DNA of 64,000 nt from Flagellimonas aquimarina (GTDB taxonomy: Bacteria; Bacteroidota; Bacteroidia; Flavobacteriales; Flavobacteriaceae), in NCBI RefSeq assembly GCF_003149745.1, contig NZ_QGEG01000003.1:127473-191472 (forward strand), read 5' to 3'. Positions within the stretch are counted from its first letter, which is position 1. Each line of letters starts with the position of its first letter. This document shows, piece by piece, positions 34,299 to 44,571 of the stretch. The notes beneath the pieces are model-generated. The model ran no database searches, had not been told where the DNA came from, and saw only the letters and a list, made by a program, of their open reading frames with translations. The translations under genes were made by a program, and so were the position numbers.

Positions 34299-35252
34299 TT
34301 AAAATACCTCGTTCGCTATAGCTCGAATATTATCTGACTTACCCATGGAATAATAATGCAAAACAGGCGCTCCAGCTTCCTTTAATTCTTTTGATTGCTG
34401 AATACACCATTCTACTCCTACCTGGCGAACTTCTTTGTTGGTTTTGCAAATTTCCACGGCATCTACCAAATCTTGTGGAATATCCACTCGGAATACTTGA
34501 GGCAGCAATTGCAGATGTCGCTTAACTGCTATGGGTTTTATTCCAGGTATTATTGGCACCGTAATCCCCATTTTTCTTGCTTCATCCACAAACTCAAAAT
34601 ATTTTTGATTATCGAAAAACATTTGTGTTACAACATAATCCGCTCCCAAATCCACTTTATCTTTTAGTCTTTTTAAATCTGATTTCAAAGAAGGAGATTC
34701 CATATGTTTCTCAGGATAACCAGCTACGCCAATGCAAAAATCTGAACAATTATCTGTTTCTATTACCTCATGCAAGTAGTTCCCTCGGTTCAATTCTTGA
34801 ATCTGTTTTACCAAGCTCGATGCGTATGGGTGACCGCCTTTGGTAGCTTCAAAATACTTCTGTTCGCGCATGGCATCTCCCCGTAACGCCATTACATTGT
34901 CTATTCCCAAATAGTGACAGTCGACCAACAGGTATTCTGTTTCCTCTTTGGTAAATCCTCCACACAATACATGAGGAACCGTATCTACATTGTATTTATG
35001 CGTTATAGAAGCGCAAATACCCAAAGTCCCAGGGCGCATTCGTGTTAACTTTTTGTCCAAAAGACCATCGCGGTCTATGTATACAAATTCTTCCCTTGAG
35101 GTAGTGACATCTATAAAAGGTGGATTAAACTCCATTAGCGGGTCAATATTATCATAGAGTTCCTGGATGCTTTTTCCTTTTACTGGAGGTATAATTTCAA
35201 AACTGAATAACGTTTCTCCGTTTGCTTTTTCTATGTGGTCTGTTACTTTCAT
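34299..35252 (-). CDS. metF: Methylenetetrahydrofolate reductase
   Basis: Reduces 5,10-methylene-THF to 5-methyl-THF, the methyl donor for methionine synthase. 317 residues. N-terminal SFEIIPPVKGKS with the conserved Glu, ALRGDAM and a FAD-binding region with PYASSLVKQI, then QMFFDNQKYFEFV near residue 195. Last gene of the metH-metF operon, 3 bases after the metH C-terminal part, so it too is behind the SAM-I riboswitch. Confidence 0.95.
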   Translation of the reverse strand: MKVTDHIEKANGETLFSFEIIPPVKGKSIQELYDNIDPLMEFNPPFIDVTTSREEFVYIDRDGLLDKKLTRMRPGTLGICASITHKYNVDTVPHVLCGGFTKEETEYLLVDCHYLGIDNVMALRGDAMREQKYFEATKGGHPYASSLVKQIQELNRGNYLHEVIETDNCSDFCIGVAGYPEKHMESPSLKSDLKRLKDKVDLGADYVVTQMFFDNQKYFEFVDEARKMGITVPIIPGIKPIAVKRHLQLLPQVFRVDIPQDLVDAVEICKTNKEVRQVGVEWCIQQSKELKEAGAPVLHYYSMGKSDNIRAIANEVF

Positions 35253-35255
35253 TGA

Positions 35256-37952
35256 TTACACTTCAACAATATTTGGTGCCAGCCACTTTTGTGCTTCTTC
35301 CAATTTAATTTCTTTTCTTTTCGCAAAATCTTCAACTTGATCTTGTTTTATTTTACCTAAACCAAAATATTTAGCTTCTGGATGCCCAAAATAATAACCA
35401 CTTACACTTGCCGCCGGCCACATGGCCAAACTTTCTGTAAGCTCCACTCCTATTTTTTCTTTTACATCCAACAGTTCCCAAATGGTGATTTTTTCCAAGT
35501 GATCTGGACAGGCAGGGTAACCCGGAGCGGGCCTGATCCCTCTATATTTTTCATCGATCAGTTCAGCATTGGACAAAATTTCCTGTGATGCATACCCCCA
35601 ATGCTTAGTTCTAACTTCTTTGTGGAGGTATTCAGCAAAGGCTTCAGCCAAGCGATCTGCCAGTGCTTTGATCATTATGGAACTATAGTCATCTAGGTTC
35701 TTTTCAAATTCAGCGGCCATTTCTTGAGTTCCAAACCCAGTGGTTACGCAAAAACAACCAATATAATCCTGAATACCCGTTTCTTTTGGGGCAATAAAAT
35801 CTGAAAGCCCAATATTTGGGACTCCAGCTCTTTTTTTGAGCTGCTGACGGAGTGTTAGAAAAGTAAACCCAGATTTTGAACTTCCATTTTCAGTCACTTT
35901 AATATCGTCATCTATAGTATTTGCAGGAAACAAGCCAAAAATCGCCTTAGCTTTCAACGATTTTTTGTCCAAAACCCGTTTCAGCATAACCTGTGCATCT
36001 TCAAAAAGCTCAGTCGCTTGTTTTCCAACAATATCATCGTTTAGAATAGCAGGATATTTTCCATGTAAATCCCAACTTCTAAAAAATGGAGTCCAATCTA
36101 TAAAATCTATAAGCTTTTTTAAATCAAAGTCTTCCCATACTTGAATACCAAGTTCATTTGGTTTTTTGATATCGGAAGCATTCCATTCAATTTGAAATTT
36201 ATTTTCTCTGGCTTCTGCCAATGTCAAGTATTCTTTTTGTTTGGTTCTATTTAAAAACTTATCCCGGAAGCTTTCATAATCCAGTTTGATGGATTTCTTA
36301 TATGTGCTGGACGTTTCTTTCTGCAATAAATCTCCAACAACTGTCACTGCACGGGAAGCATCATTTACGTGCACCACCGCTTGACTGTATTGTGGGTCTA
36401 TCTTCACAGCTGTATGGGCTTTACTGGTAGTTGCACCACCAATTAACAAAGGAACCGTAAATTGCTGTCTTTCCATTTCTTTGGCCAGAAAAACCATTTC
36501 ATCTAAAGAAGGTGTGATCAAACCACTTAAACCAATGACATCCACCTGTTCTTCTTTAGCTTTTTGAATGATTTTTTCTGGAGGCACCATGACTCCCATA
36601 TCCACGATTTCATAATTGTTGCATGCAAGAACCACACTAACAATATTTTTACCGATATCATGAACATCCCCTTTAACGGTAGCCATTAAAATTTTGCCTG
36701 CTCCTTCTGAAAAATTAAGGTCTGGATTATTCTTTTTCTCTTCTTCAATAAAAGGTTCTAAATATGCTACGGCTTTCTTCATCACCCTTGCAGATTTTAC
36801 AACTTGGGGAAGAAACATTTTCCCACTTCCGAACAAATCACCAACAACATTCATCCCTGTCATTAGGTTACCTTCAATAACTTCCAATGGTCTGGATGCC
36901 TTAGAACGAGCTTCTTCAATATCTTCAACAATGAATTGGTCAATTCCCTTGACCAAGGCCCTTGTAATCCTTGATTGTAATGGCTCTTCTCGCCAAGATA
37001 GATCGACCTTATTTTCCTTTGCCTTGCCCACAACAGTCTCGGCAAACTCCAACAACCGCTCTGTAGCATCATCTCTTCGGTTTAGAATCACATCTTCAAC
37101 ATGCTCTAACAAATCCTTTGGAATATCATCATAAACTTCCAGCAAAGCTGGGTTTACAATACCCATGTTCATTCCTGCATTAATGGCATGGAATAAAAAC
37201 ACGGAATGCATAGCCTCACGAACTGGATTGTTGCCTCTAAATGAGAAGGAAACATTGCTTACTCCTCCACTAACACTACAATGAGGAAGGTTTTCTTTGA
37301 CCCATCTAGTTCCTTCAATAAAATCCAAGGCATTCAACCTATGCTCATCCATGCCCGTGGCGACAGGGAAAATATTAAGGTCAAAAATGATGTCTTCCGG
37401 AGTAAATTTAACTTGATCCACCAAAATGCGATAGGACCGTTCTGCAATTTCTTTGCGCCGTTCCAAATTATCTGCTTGACCGACCTCATCAAAAGCCATA
37501 ACGATTACAGCGGCGCCATAACGCTTTATCAATACGGCTTGCTGTATAAATTGGGCTTCTCCTTCTTTTAAACTGATAGAATTCACCACGCACTTTCCTT
37601 GCACTACTTGAAGACCAGCTTCAATAATTTCCCATTTGGAACTATCGATCATTATTGGGACACGGGCAATATCTGGTTCAGCGACAATCAAATTTAAAAA
37701 CCTGACCATAGCTTCCTTTCCATCAATAAGACCATCATCCATGTTAATATCGATGATTTGAGCCCCTCCTTCCACTTGGTGCCTGGCAACGTCCAAAGCC
37801 TCATCAAATTTTTCTTCCTTGATCAATCGAAGGAATTTTTTTGATCCCGCTACATTGGTTCGTTCCCCAACGTTTATAAAATTACTATCTGGGGTAACGA
37901 CCAACGGCTCCAGTCCACTAAGCTTTAAATATTTTGGTTTAGTACTTTCCAT
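35256..37952 (-). CDS. metH: Methionine synthase, cobalamin-dependent, domains 2-4
   Basis: 898 residues and lacking the homocysteine-binding domain, which is the separate gene upstream. A pterin-binding domain comes first (about 20-280, [26 protein letters not shown]). The cobalamin cap and Rossmann domain (about 330-560) has the B12 His in [13 protein letters not shown]-terminal SAM-dependent reactivation domain (about 580-898) has [12 protein letters not shown]. Methyl-THF to homocysteine transfer needs the product of the previous gene, 14 bases away. All domains appear intact. Confidence 0.95.
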   Translation of the reverse strand: MESTKPKYLKLSGLEPLVVTPDSNFINVGERTNVAGSKKFLRLIKEEKFDEALDVARHQVEGGAQIIDINMDDGLIDGKEAMVRFLNLIVAEPDIARVPIMIDSSKWEIIEAGLQVVQGKCVVNSISLKEGEAQFIQQAVLIKRYGAAVIVMAFDEVGQADNLERRKEIAERSYRILVDQVKFTPEDIIFDLNIFPVATGMDEHRLNALDFIEGTRWVKENLPHCSVSGGVSNVSFSFRGNNPVREAMHSVFLFHAINAGMNMGIVNPALLEVYDDIPKDLLEHVEDVILNRRDDATERLLEFAETVVGKAKENKVDLSWREEPLQSRITRALVKGIDQFIVEDIEEARSKASRPLEVIEGNLMTGMNVVGDLFGSGKMFLPQVVKSARVMKKAVAYLEPFIEEEKKNNPDLNFSEGAGKILMATVKGDVHDIGKNIVSVVLACNNYEIVDMGVMVPPEKIIQKAKEEQVDVIGLSGLITPSLDEMVFLAKEMERQQFTVPLLIGGATTSKAHTAVKIDPQYSQAVVHVNDASRAVTVVGDLLQKETSSTYKKSIKLDYESFRDKFLNRTKQKEYLTLAEARENKFQIEWNASDIKKPNELGIQVWEDFDLKKLIDFIDWTPFFRSWDLHGKYPAILNDDIVGKQATELFEDAQVMLKRVLDKKSLKAKAIFGLFPANTIDDDIKVTENGSSKSGFTFLTLRQQLKKRAGVPNIGLSDFIAPKETGIQDYIGCFCVTTGFGTQEMAAEFEKNLDDYSSIMIKALADRLAEAFAEYLHKEVRTKHWGYASQEILSNAELIDEKYRGIRPAPGYPACPDHLEKITIWELLDVKEKIGVELTESLAMWPAASVSGYYFGHPEAKYFGLGKIKQDQVEDFAKRKEIKLEEAQKWLAPNIVEV

Positions 37953-37966
37953 AAATGATTCTTCAG

Positions 37967-38968
37967 CTATGCGGGAACGACTTGTTTTCGTGGTTTATAT
38001 TCTTTTACCAAATCTGCAATGGCCCTAATATGCTCCGGATTGGTTCCGCAGCACCCCCCTACAATGTTCACAAGTCCTTTCTCAACATATTCCTTGATCT
38101 GATTTGCCATTTGTTCCGGTGTTTCGTCATATTCCCCAAATGCATTGGGAAGTCCTGCGTTAGGGTGGGCAGAGACTCCATAATTAGTTTTTGCCGATAA
38201 TACCTCTAAATGGGGAACTAGTTGTTTTGCACCTAGGGCACAATTGAACCCAACAGAAATAATGGGGATATGTGAAATAGAGATTAGGAAGGCTTCTGCC
38301 GTTTGACCAGATAGCGTGCGACCAGAAGCATCTGTAATGGTTCCGCTTACCATTATAGGTACTTTAATATTCCTTTCTTCTTTAACTTCTTCGATGGCAA
38401 ATAAAGCAGCTTTGGCGTTCAGCGTATCAAAAATGGTTTCTACCAATAAGATATCCGCTCCACCATCCAATAGCGCTTCTACCTGTTGTTTGTAGGCAAT
38501 GCGTAGTTCGTCAAAAGAGACTGCTCTGTATCCTGGGTCATTGACATCTGGAGACATGCTAGCCGTTTTATTGGTGGGACCAATACTCCCTGCTACAAAC
38601 CTTGGTTTATGAGGCTCTCTTACAGTGAATTCTTCGGCTACTTTCTTGGCAATTCTAGCAGATTCATAATTGAGTTCGTACACCAAATCCTCCATATGAT
38701 AGTCGGCCATGGCGATTGTGGTTCCCGAAAATGTATTGGTTTCTACAATATCCGCCCCAGCTTCAAAATACTGTTTATGTACTTCTGCAATGGCATCTGG
38801 CTGGGTCAATGATAAAAGGTCGTTATTGCCCTGAAGAGGGTATTTCCAATCTTTAAATCGCTCACCTCTAAAATCTTCTTCCTTAAATTTATAGCGCTGC
38901 AGCATGGTTCCCATGGCACCATCCAACACCAGAATACGCTTCTTTAAAATAGTTTCAATATTATTCAT
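37967..38968 (-). CDS. metH: Methionine synthase, homocysteine-binding domain
   Basis: 333 residues of the homocysteine S-methyltransferase family. Starts [26 protein letters not shown]. The zinc ligands are the Cys in GFNCALG and the Cys pair in [10 protein letters not shown] near the C-terminus. It corresponds to the N-terminal module of one-piece MetH; together with the next gene it makes a complete split enzyme, a common arrangement in Bacteroidota. First gene of the operon, behind a SAM-I riboswitch. ATG start at 38968. Confidence 0.94.
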   Translation of the reverse strand: MNNIETILKKRILVLDGAMGTMLQRYKFKEEDFRGERFKDWKYPLQGNNDLLSLTQPDAIAEVHKQYFEAGADIVETNTFSGTTIAMADYHMEDLVYELNYESARIAKKVAEEFTVREPHKPRFVAGSIGPTNKTASMSPDVNDPGYRAVSFDELRIAYKQQVEALLDGGADILLVETIFDTLNAKAALFAIEEVKEERNIKVPIMVSGTITDASGRTLSGQTAEAFLISISHIPIISVGFNCALGAKQLVPHLEVLSAKTNYGVSAHPNAGLPNAFGEYDETPEQMANQIKEYVEKGLVNIVGGCCGTNPEHIRAIADLVKEYKPRKQVVPA

Positions 38969-38980
38969 AACACAATCACC

Positions 38981-38992
38981 CCCTTTAAAGGG
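38981..38992 (-). promoter_or_regulatory. Palindrome at the metH ribosome site
   Basis: CCCTTTAAAGGG, a perfect 12-base palindrome 12 bases before the ATG. It is directly followed by a purine-rich GGTGATT in the minus reading. It could mask the initiation region and act as the expression platform of the riboswitch; this is a guess. Confidence 0.3.
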
Positions 38993-39047
38993 TTATAATA
39001 TTGCATCAAGAAAAGTGTAGGAAATGCGCAAAAGGCGTATTCATTAC

Positions 39048-39159
39048 GTTATCCTTCCTAAAACCAAAGTCTGATTTGAGGTAGAATTTAGCACCTTCTT
39101 TAAGAGTAAAGGGTTGCTAAGGTTTCATAGGGTCTAATCCCTCCACCTTTCTTGATAAC
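39048..39159 (-). promoter_or_regulatory. SAM-I (S box) riboswitch upstream of metH-metF
   Basis: In the minus reading P1 is GUUAUC pairing with GAUAAC 112 nt later. Core elements follow in order: AAGAAAGGTGGAGGGA, ACCCTATGAAACCTTAGC, AACCCTTTACTC and AGAAGGTGCTAAATTC, all hallmarks of the SAM-I aptamer. The gap 38969-39303 therefore holds riboswitch, promoter and the upstream operon's terminator. High SAM is expected to lower metH-metF expression. Confidence 0.92.
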
Positions 39160-39186
39160 AATTTCAATTTATAAATGAACTGAGTA

Positions 39187-39217
39187 CAAAATAACCACTC
39201 TTTGTCCTTAAAAACAA
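39187..39217 (-). promoter_or_regulatory. Promoter of the metH-metF operon
   Basis: TTG (39215-39217), 21-base spacer, TATTTTG (39187-39193), one T short of TAnnTTTG. It would start RNA about 20 bases before the SAM-I aptamer. Confidence 0.5.
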
Positions 39218-39239
39218 CTTAAATCTTCTTTTTATAACG

Positions 39240-39273
39240 TTAAAACCTTCCTAAGTGGGCACATAGGAAGGTT
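39240..39273 (-). terminator. Terminator of the sulfate assimilation operon
   Basis: A perfect 10-bp stem, AACCTTCCTA and TAGGAAGGTT, with a 10-base loop and a short TTTT on the minus strand, 31 bases after the last gene. Confidence 0.6.
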
Positions 39274-39303
39274 CTTGACTAACTCAAATAACCTAAAAAA
39301 ACT

Positions 39304-40365
39304 TTAGACTATACTTTGCACAACTTCCTTTTTAGCTTCTTTTTTAGTACCATCAAAACCTTCTACTCCGCCAACCGTGGTGTATTTCATAACATATCGT
39401 TTATCTGGGTTTATGATTTGATAGGCAAATTGGCACATCACTGCGGCCTCGTGGAATCCTGATAAAATCAGTTTTAATTTTCCAGGATATGTGTTTACGT
39501 CCCCAATGGCAAATACACCTTCAATATTGGTTTGGTAGTCTTTGGCATTGTTCACTTTAATTGCATTTTTTTCAATCTCCAAGCCCCAACTACCTATTGG
39601 TCCAAGTTTTGGAGAAAGTCCAAAAAGAGGGATAAAATGATCCGTTTCCACATAGGTTTCTCCTTTGTCATTATCATTATACTTTATGACAACAGCTTGT
39701 AGTGCATTTTTTCCATGTATTTCTTTTACCTCAGCTTCCGTATACAACTGAATTTTACCCAATTTGGCTAATTCCGATGCTTTTTCAACTGAATCCAAAG
39801 CGCCCCTGAATTCGTTTCTTCGGTGCACCAAAGCAACTTCTGAAGCCACATCAGCAAGATAAATGGCCCAATCCAAGGCTGAATCTCCACCTCCTGCTAT
39901 GACCACTTTTTTGTTTCGGTATACTTCTGGATCCTTAATGATATAAGAGACTCCTTTGTCTTCATAATCAGCAATATTGGCAATCAGAGGTTTTCTTGGT
40001 TCAAAAGAACCCAAGCCGCCAGCAATGACCACTACGGGAGCATGGTGCTTGGTTCCTTTATTGGTAGTTACCACAAAAGACCCGTCTTCTTGCTTCTCCA
40101 AAGTTTCTGCACGTTCTCCCAAGGTAAACCCAGGTTCAAATGGTTTTATTTGTTCCATTAGTCTACCCACTAAATCACCTGCCAATATTTCCGGATAAGC
40201 GGGTATATCATAAATAGGTTTTTTTGGATAAATTTCTGAGCATTGGCCTCCTGGTTGGGGCAATGCATCTATTAAATGTGTTTTTAACTTTAGCAAACCT
40301 GCTTCAAATACGGTAAACAAACCTGTTGGACCTGCTCCGATTATGAGTATATCTGTTTTGATCAT
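39304..40365 (-). CDS. Thioredoxin reductase-like ferredoxin/flavodoxin-NADP reductase
   Basis: 353 residues, FAD/NADPH two-domain oxidoreductase. The FAD site is IGAGPTGLFTVFEAGL, then PGGQCSEIYPKKPIYDIPAYP. The NADPH site is VIAGGGDSALDWAIYLA, and GVFAIGDVNTYPGKLKLI binds FAD. The CxxC of thioredoxin reductase is absent, which is typical of type 2 ferredoxin-NADP reductases. As last gene of the sulfate operon it most likely supplies reduced ferredoxin to the sulfite reductase (inference from position). Confidence 0.88.
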   Translation of the reverse strand: MIKTDILIIGAGPTGLFTVFEAGLLKLKTHLIDALPQPGGQCSEIYPKKPIYDIPAYPEILAGDLVGRLMEQIKPFEPGFTLGERAETLEKQEDGSFVVTTNKGTKHHAPVVVIAGGLGSFEPRKPLIANIADYEDKGVSYIIKDPEVYRNKKVVIAGGGDSALDWAIYLADVASEVALVHRRNEFRGALDSVEKASELAKLGKIQLYTEAEVKEIHGKNALQAVVIKYNDNDKGETYVETDHFIPLFGLSPKLGPIGSWGLEIEKNAIKVNNAKDYQTNIEGVFAIGDVNTYPGKLKLILSGFHEAAVMCQFAYQIINPDKRYVMKYTTVGGVEGFDGTKKEAKKEVVQSIV

Positions 40366-40375
40366 CTTATTCTTT

Positions 40376-41143
40376 TTACAATAACACTGCTTCTTTATGG
40401 TAGTATTCTCTTTGGATTTCCAATATTTTCTCTCGATGCCCTACCACCTCACCAATAACAATAATGGCAGGATTGGATAACTGCTGCTCCCTTGCCTTGT
40501 ACTCAATAGAAGCAACAGTACCAATACCTATTTTTTCTTTATCCGTAGTGCCATTTTGTATGATCGCTACAGGTACGTCCGATTTTCCTTCGCTCTTAAA
40601 AAGCTCCATAATCTCTGATAGCTTTGACATCCCCATCAAAATAACTACTGTCGCGTTTGACTTAGCAGCCAGGGCAACATCTTTGGATAGTTTATGTTCT
40701 TTTGTGGTTCCCGTAATCACCCAAAAACTCTCTGCCGCTCCTCTTTTAGTAACAGGAATATTTTGAAATGCTGGTACGGACACCGAAGAGGAAATTCCTG
40801 GAACTACTGCCACCTCTATACCTTGTTCAGCTGCATACTCCATTTCTTCTGCACCTCTGCCAAAAACAAAAGGATCTCCACCTTTAAGTCTCACAACATG
40901 TTTGCGCAAGTAGGCACGTTCAACTATAAGTTCATTGATCTGCTCTTGTTGATAGGCATAACAACCTTTACGTTTCCCCACAAAGATTTGCTCAGCATTT
41001 GGCGCATAATCCAATAATCCTTTATCCACCAAAGCGTCATACAAAACAACATCTGCATCTTGTAATGCTTTAACCCCTTTTAAGGTAATTAAGTCGACAT
41101 CTCCGGGGCCTGCTCCTACTACAGTTAGTTTTCCTCTATACAT
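40376..41143 (-). CDS. cobA: Uroporphyrinogen-III C-methyltransferase
   Basis: Makes precorrin-2 from uroporphyrinogen III by two SAM-dependent methylations, the first step to siroheme, the cofactor of sulfite reductase. 255 residues. VGAGPGDVDLITLKGVKAL near the start and RLKGGDPFVFGRGAEE near residue 85 are diagnostic. The CysG-type ferrochelatase part is absent. It overlaps the sulfite reductase gene by 8 bases. Its presence in this operon ties cofactor supply to demand. Confidence 0.95.
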   Translation of the reverse strand: MYRGKLTVVGAGPGDVDLITLKGVKALQDADVVLYDALVDKGLLDYAPNAEQIFVGKRKGCYAYQQEQINELIVERAYLRKHVVRLKGGDPFVFGRGAEEMEYAAEQGIEVAVVPGISSSVSVPAFQNIPVTKRGAAESFWVITGTTKEHKLSKDVALAAKSNATVVILMGMSKLSEIMELFKSEGKSDVPVAIIQNGTTDKEKIGIGTVASIEYKAREQQLSNPAIIVIGEVVGHREKILEIQREYYHKEAVLL

Positions 41144-43226
41144 GTGCCAATTCTAATTTTCTATATGCCTCTAGTTGTTCCAATACTGCTCTTGCATCTT
41201 CTAAAAAGTCTTGAGCAAACTCTTGGGATGGCCTATTTTTGTTGAGTTGAAGCGCTAAATCTTCAAAGCTTACAGCCAGATCTATCTTACCTGTCTCAAC
41301 ATACAATCTGTCAAAATCTTTGATGATACTGGCATGGCTGTTTGTTTTTACTTTTTCTGATGTTAACAGTGCTTTTGCAGAGTTTACAATAGACTGGTAG
41401 GAATAGTAGATACTTGCAGCCCACTTTTCTTGCACCAATGCATCTTCGGCGCTTTGAATCTTTTCCTTGCTTTCTAGGAAAAGTGTAGCCACCAAATCAA
41501 CAATCACTCCTGCACATTCTCCAATTCCAATTTCCTTCTTGTATTTTTCAGCATTACCCCAATCTATAAAATCATCTTGTGTTAGATTTTCAATGTCTGC
41601 AAGTGGTTTTAGATAATTGTAGAAATAATGTTCTCCTTTTTCCCAATAATAATCGGCAAAAGAAGCTCCATTGCCATTTTCATTAAAATCGTCTAAAATT
41701 AATCTTAGCGCCTGAGGTCCTCTTTTGCTCGGAATTTTTACAACTTTGTCTGCAAATCTTCCCTTCCCATTTCCAAAATTACCTCCACCCAATAGTACCT
41801 GTAAAGCAGGTGCAACGAGTTTATCCTTGGTACGAATAGACATTCCTTGGAAACCAATATTGGCCATGTTATGTTGCCCGCAAGCATTCATACACCCACT
41901 GATTTTGATGACCACATCTGGGTTGCTGATGTATTGTGGATATTCCGCCTTTATTACTCTTTCCAACTCTTCTGCTATTCCTGTACTGCTGGCAATTCCC
42001 AAATTACAGGTATCCGTTCCCGGGCAGGCGGTGATGTCCAAGGCCTTGTTATATCCTGCTTCCACAAACCCCAGTTTTTGAAGTTCCAAGTAGAAAAAGG
42101 GAACCAATTCTTCTTTTACATAAGGAATTAGAATATTCTGTCTGAGTGACAACCTTAACTCTCCAGCAGCATAATTCTTGACCAATCTTGCCAATGCCCT
42201 TGCTTTGTCTGTATAGAAATCACCCAATAAGACTTTAATCCCAATGGCCACAAAACCATTTTGTTTTTGAGGTACTATATTGGTTGATTTCCATTGTTCA
42301 AATGCATTGGTATCCTTTATTTGAGCTAAAGGAACCACAACATCTGCAATTTCCGGTTTTGGGTAGCTTTCAAAATCAATACGGTAGGTTTGATGTGGAA
42401 CCGCCAATTGTTCTTCTTCCAACAAAGCCTTGAATCCATCCAGACCAATGTCTTTCAACAAAAACTTCATACGAGCCTTTGCCCTACTCTTTCGTTCTCC
42501 ATATCTATCAAAAACACGGATTACACTTTCCATTAAAGGAACAATTTTCTCTGAAGGCAAGAAACTATAAAGTTCGTCTGCATGACGAGGCTGTGAACCA
42601 AGTCCTCCCGCCAACATCACTTTAAAACCCCTTTCTCCATTTTGTATTTTAGCTATAAAGCCTAAATCATGCATATAGGAAAGTCCTGTATCTGAATCAC
42701 TTGCAGAAAACGAGACTTTAAACTTTCTTCCCATTTCCTGTCCAATAGGATTTCTAAGGAAATATTGAAAAACGGCATGTGCGTAGGGTGAAACATCAAA
42801 AGGTTCGTTTACATCAATACCAGCAGTCTCACTTGCAGTAACATTACGCACAGTATTTCCGCAAGCTTCACGCAAGGTGACATCGTCTCTCTCCAATTGT
42901 GCCCAAAGTTCAGGGGTACGATCTAAATCTACATAGTGAATCTGTATGTCTTGGCGCGTAGTTATATGGAGTCTTCCTCTAGAATATTCATCAGACACAT
43001 CACAAATACGAAGTAGCTGGTTTGATGTCACTTTACCATAAGGCAGCTTAATGCGTATCATCTGCACCCCTTGTTGACGTTGTCCATAAACTCCTCTGGC
43101 CAAACGAAGGCTTCGGAATTTCTCTTCATCAATTTTACCGCCTTTAAACTGACGAATTTTGTTCTCCAATTCAATAATATCCTTTTCTACTATTGGATTT
43201 TCGATTTCTGTTCTAAAGCTTCTCAT
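41136..43226 (-). CDS. Siroheme nitrite/sulfite reductase fused to a C-terminal HEPN-like domain
   Basis: 696 residues. The first 560 or so form a complete siroheme [4Fe-4S] reductase of the ferredoxin type. It has the half-domain pair, ITTRQDIQIH in the siroheme/substrate region, and cluster ligands C401, C407, C445 and C449 (CPGTDTC and SGCMNAC). The operon (cysHDN, cobA, ferredoxin reductase) makes sulfite the likely substrate. Oddity: about 130 extra C-terminal residues (about 565-696) are all-helical, with QEKWAASIYYSYQSIVNSAKA and a later FAQDFLEDARAVLEQL, which fits a HEPN fold. The Rx4-6H ribonuclease motif is missing, so it is probably a binding module. Confidence 0.9.
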   Translation of the reverse strand: MRSFRTEIENPIVEKDIIELENKIRQFKGGKIDEEKFRSLRLARGVYGQRQQGVQMIRIKLPYGKVTSNQLLRICDVSDEYSRGRLHITTRQDIQIHYVDLDRTPELWAQLERDDVTLREACGNTVRNVTASETAGIDVNEPFDVSPYAHAVFQYFLRNPIGQEMGRKFKVSFSASDSDTGLSYMHDLGFIAKIQNGERGFKVMLAGGLGSQPRHADELYSFLPSEKIVPLMESVIRVFDRYGERKSRAKARMKFLLKDIGLDGFKALLEEEQLAVPHQTYRIDFESYPKPEIADVVVPLAQIKDTNAFEQWKSTNIVPQKQNGFVAIGIKVLLGDFYTDKARALARLVKNYAAGELRLSLRQNILIPYVKEELVPFFYLELQKLGFVEAGYNKALDITACPGTDTCNLGIASSTGIAEELERVIKAEYPQYISNPDVVIKISGCMNACGQHNMANIGFQGMSIRTKDKLVAPALQVLLGGGNFGNGKGRFADKVVKIPSKRGPQALRLILDDFNENGNGASFADYYWEKGEHYFYNYLKPLADIENLTQDDFIDWGNAEKYKKEIGIGECAGVIVDLVATLFLESKEKIQSAEDALVQEKWAASIYYSYQSIVNSAKALLTSEKVKTNSHASIIKDFDRLYVETGKIDLAVSFEDLALQLNKNRPSQEFAQDFLEDARAVLEQLEAYRKLELAHV

Positions 43227-43304
43227 ATTTCTATTTTTCCTATCTATTTACTAGGTTTTAAAAGTGTTTATTTTATAACCTAAGAACCTTGCTGGTCAAA
43301 TTTT

Positions 43305-44552
43305 TTAATTTATAAATCCCACTCCTGCGGTATTGTTTGTTCTGCTATCTAAAATGATAAAGGAGCCATTTGTGCGATGATCCTTAAAACGATCATAGAA
43401 AATAGGCCTGTTCAATTTTAAACGGACTTTGGCAATGTCGTTCATTTGCAAAGTGGAGACATTCTCTTCAATACCAGAATAATCTGGATGTATCTTGTGT
43501 TCTATGGCGTCTACTTTGGCCAATACTTTGTTCACTCCATGTTGAACCACATATTTCCCTCCTGTGGTCATGTTATCGGAATCCATCCAAGATATGGTAG
43601 CTGTTAGCTGTTTGTCTATGGTTGGCAAATCTCCTGTCTTTACCAGCATATCACCCCTACTTACATTCACTTCATCTTCCAAAGCAATGGTCACCGATGA
43701 GCGCCTTGGCGCTGTTTGGTATTCTTGATCATGAAAATATATGCTCTTAATCCGACTGCGGGTCATAGATGGTAGCACTACAACATCATCCCCTACATTT
43801 AACTCTCCTCCGTATACCTTGCCCGCGAATCCACGAAAATCATGAAATTCTTCAGTTTTTGGTCGAATTACATATTGTACTGGAAAACGCGGAGTACCCA
43901 CATTAGAGACAGCGGCCAAATCCAGGCCTTCTAAATGTTCCAAAATGGTTTCGCCATTGTACCACGGTGTGTTCTTAGATTTATCGACCACGTTATCGCC
44001 CTTTAAGGCACTTACCGGGATAAAGGTGATTTTTTGGTCTGCATAATCACGTTTGCTCATTAACTGCTCAAAATCTGCTTTGATAGCATTGTATTTTTCC
44101 TCCGAAAAATCTACCAAATCCATTTTGTTTACAGCAACAATTACTTCTTTCACCCTAAGAAGGTTATTGATGAAAAAATGTCTGTTTGTCTGCTCTATCA
44201 CCCCTTTTCTAGCATCTATTAAAATGATGGCCGCTTGTGATGTAGATGCACCCGTAACCATGTTTCTTGTATATTCCACGTGCCCGGGAGTATCCGCGAT
44301 GATATAGCTTTTTGATGCCGTAGAAAAATAGATATGCGCCACATCAATTGTGATACCTTGCTCTCTTTCTGCCACCAAACCATCTGTAGCTAAGGAAAAA
44401 TCAAGATAATCGTATCCCTTTTGCTTACTTGTTTTTTCAATGGCCTCTAATTTGTCATCTGTCAACGATTTTGTATCGTAAAGTAGCCTTCCTATCAAGG
44501 TACTTTTACCGTCGTCCACACTACCTGCCGTTGCTATTTTTAAAACTTCCAT
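43305..44552 (-). CDS. cysN: Sulfate adenylyltransferase subunit 1 (GTPase)
   Basis: GTP-hydrolysing subunit that drives APS formation from sulfate and ATP. 415 residues, an EF-Tu-like GTPase. P-loop GSVDDGKSTLIGRLLYD (residues 10-26), GITIDVAHIYF, DTPGHVEYTRNM and NKMDLVDFSEE. Domains 2 and 3 follow. No fused CysC kinase domain is present, since the protein stops after domain 3. 19 bases after cysD. Confidence 0.95.
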   Translation of the reverse strand: MEVLKIATAGSVDDGKSTLIGRLLYDTKSLTDDKLEAIEKTSKQKGYDYLDFSLATDGLVAEREQGITIDVAHIYFSTASKSYIIADTPGHVEYTRNMVTGASTSQAAIILIDARKGVIEQTNRHFFINNLLRVKEVIVAVNKMDLVDFSEEKYNAIKADFEQLMSKRDYADQKITFIPVSALKGDNVVDKSKNTPWYNGETILEHLEGLDLAAVSNVGTPRFPVQYVIRPKTEEFHDFRGFAGKVYGGELNVGDDVVVLPSMTRSRIKSIYFHDQEYQTAPRRSSVTIALEDEVNVSRGDMLVKTGDLPTIDKQLTATISWMDSDNMTTGGKYVVQHGVNKVLAKVDAIEHKIHPDYSGIEENVSTLQMNDIAKVRLKLNRPIFYDRFKDHRTNGSFIILDSRTNNTAGVGFIN

Positions 44553-44571
44553 TTTTTATTTTTGATGGTTG

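Noticed and set aside
36694..37134. Long antisense ORF (146 codons) inside metH
   Set aside because: Shadow of the metH reading frame; low-complexity Ser-rich product and no promoter.
41136..41540. HEPN domain as a sign of a defence or toxin system
   Set aside because: No Rx4-6H ribonuclease motif, no antitoxin partner, and the setting is a metabolic operon.
41725..42131. Two overlapping plus-strand ORFs inside the sulfite reductase gene
   Set aside because: Opposite-strand shadows of a strongly conserved gene.
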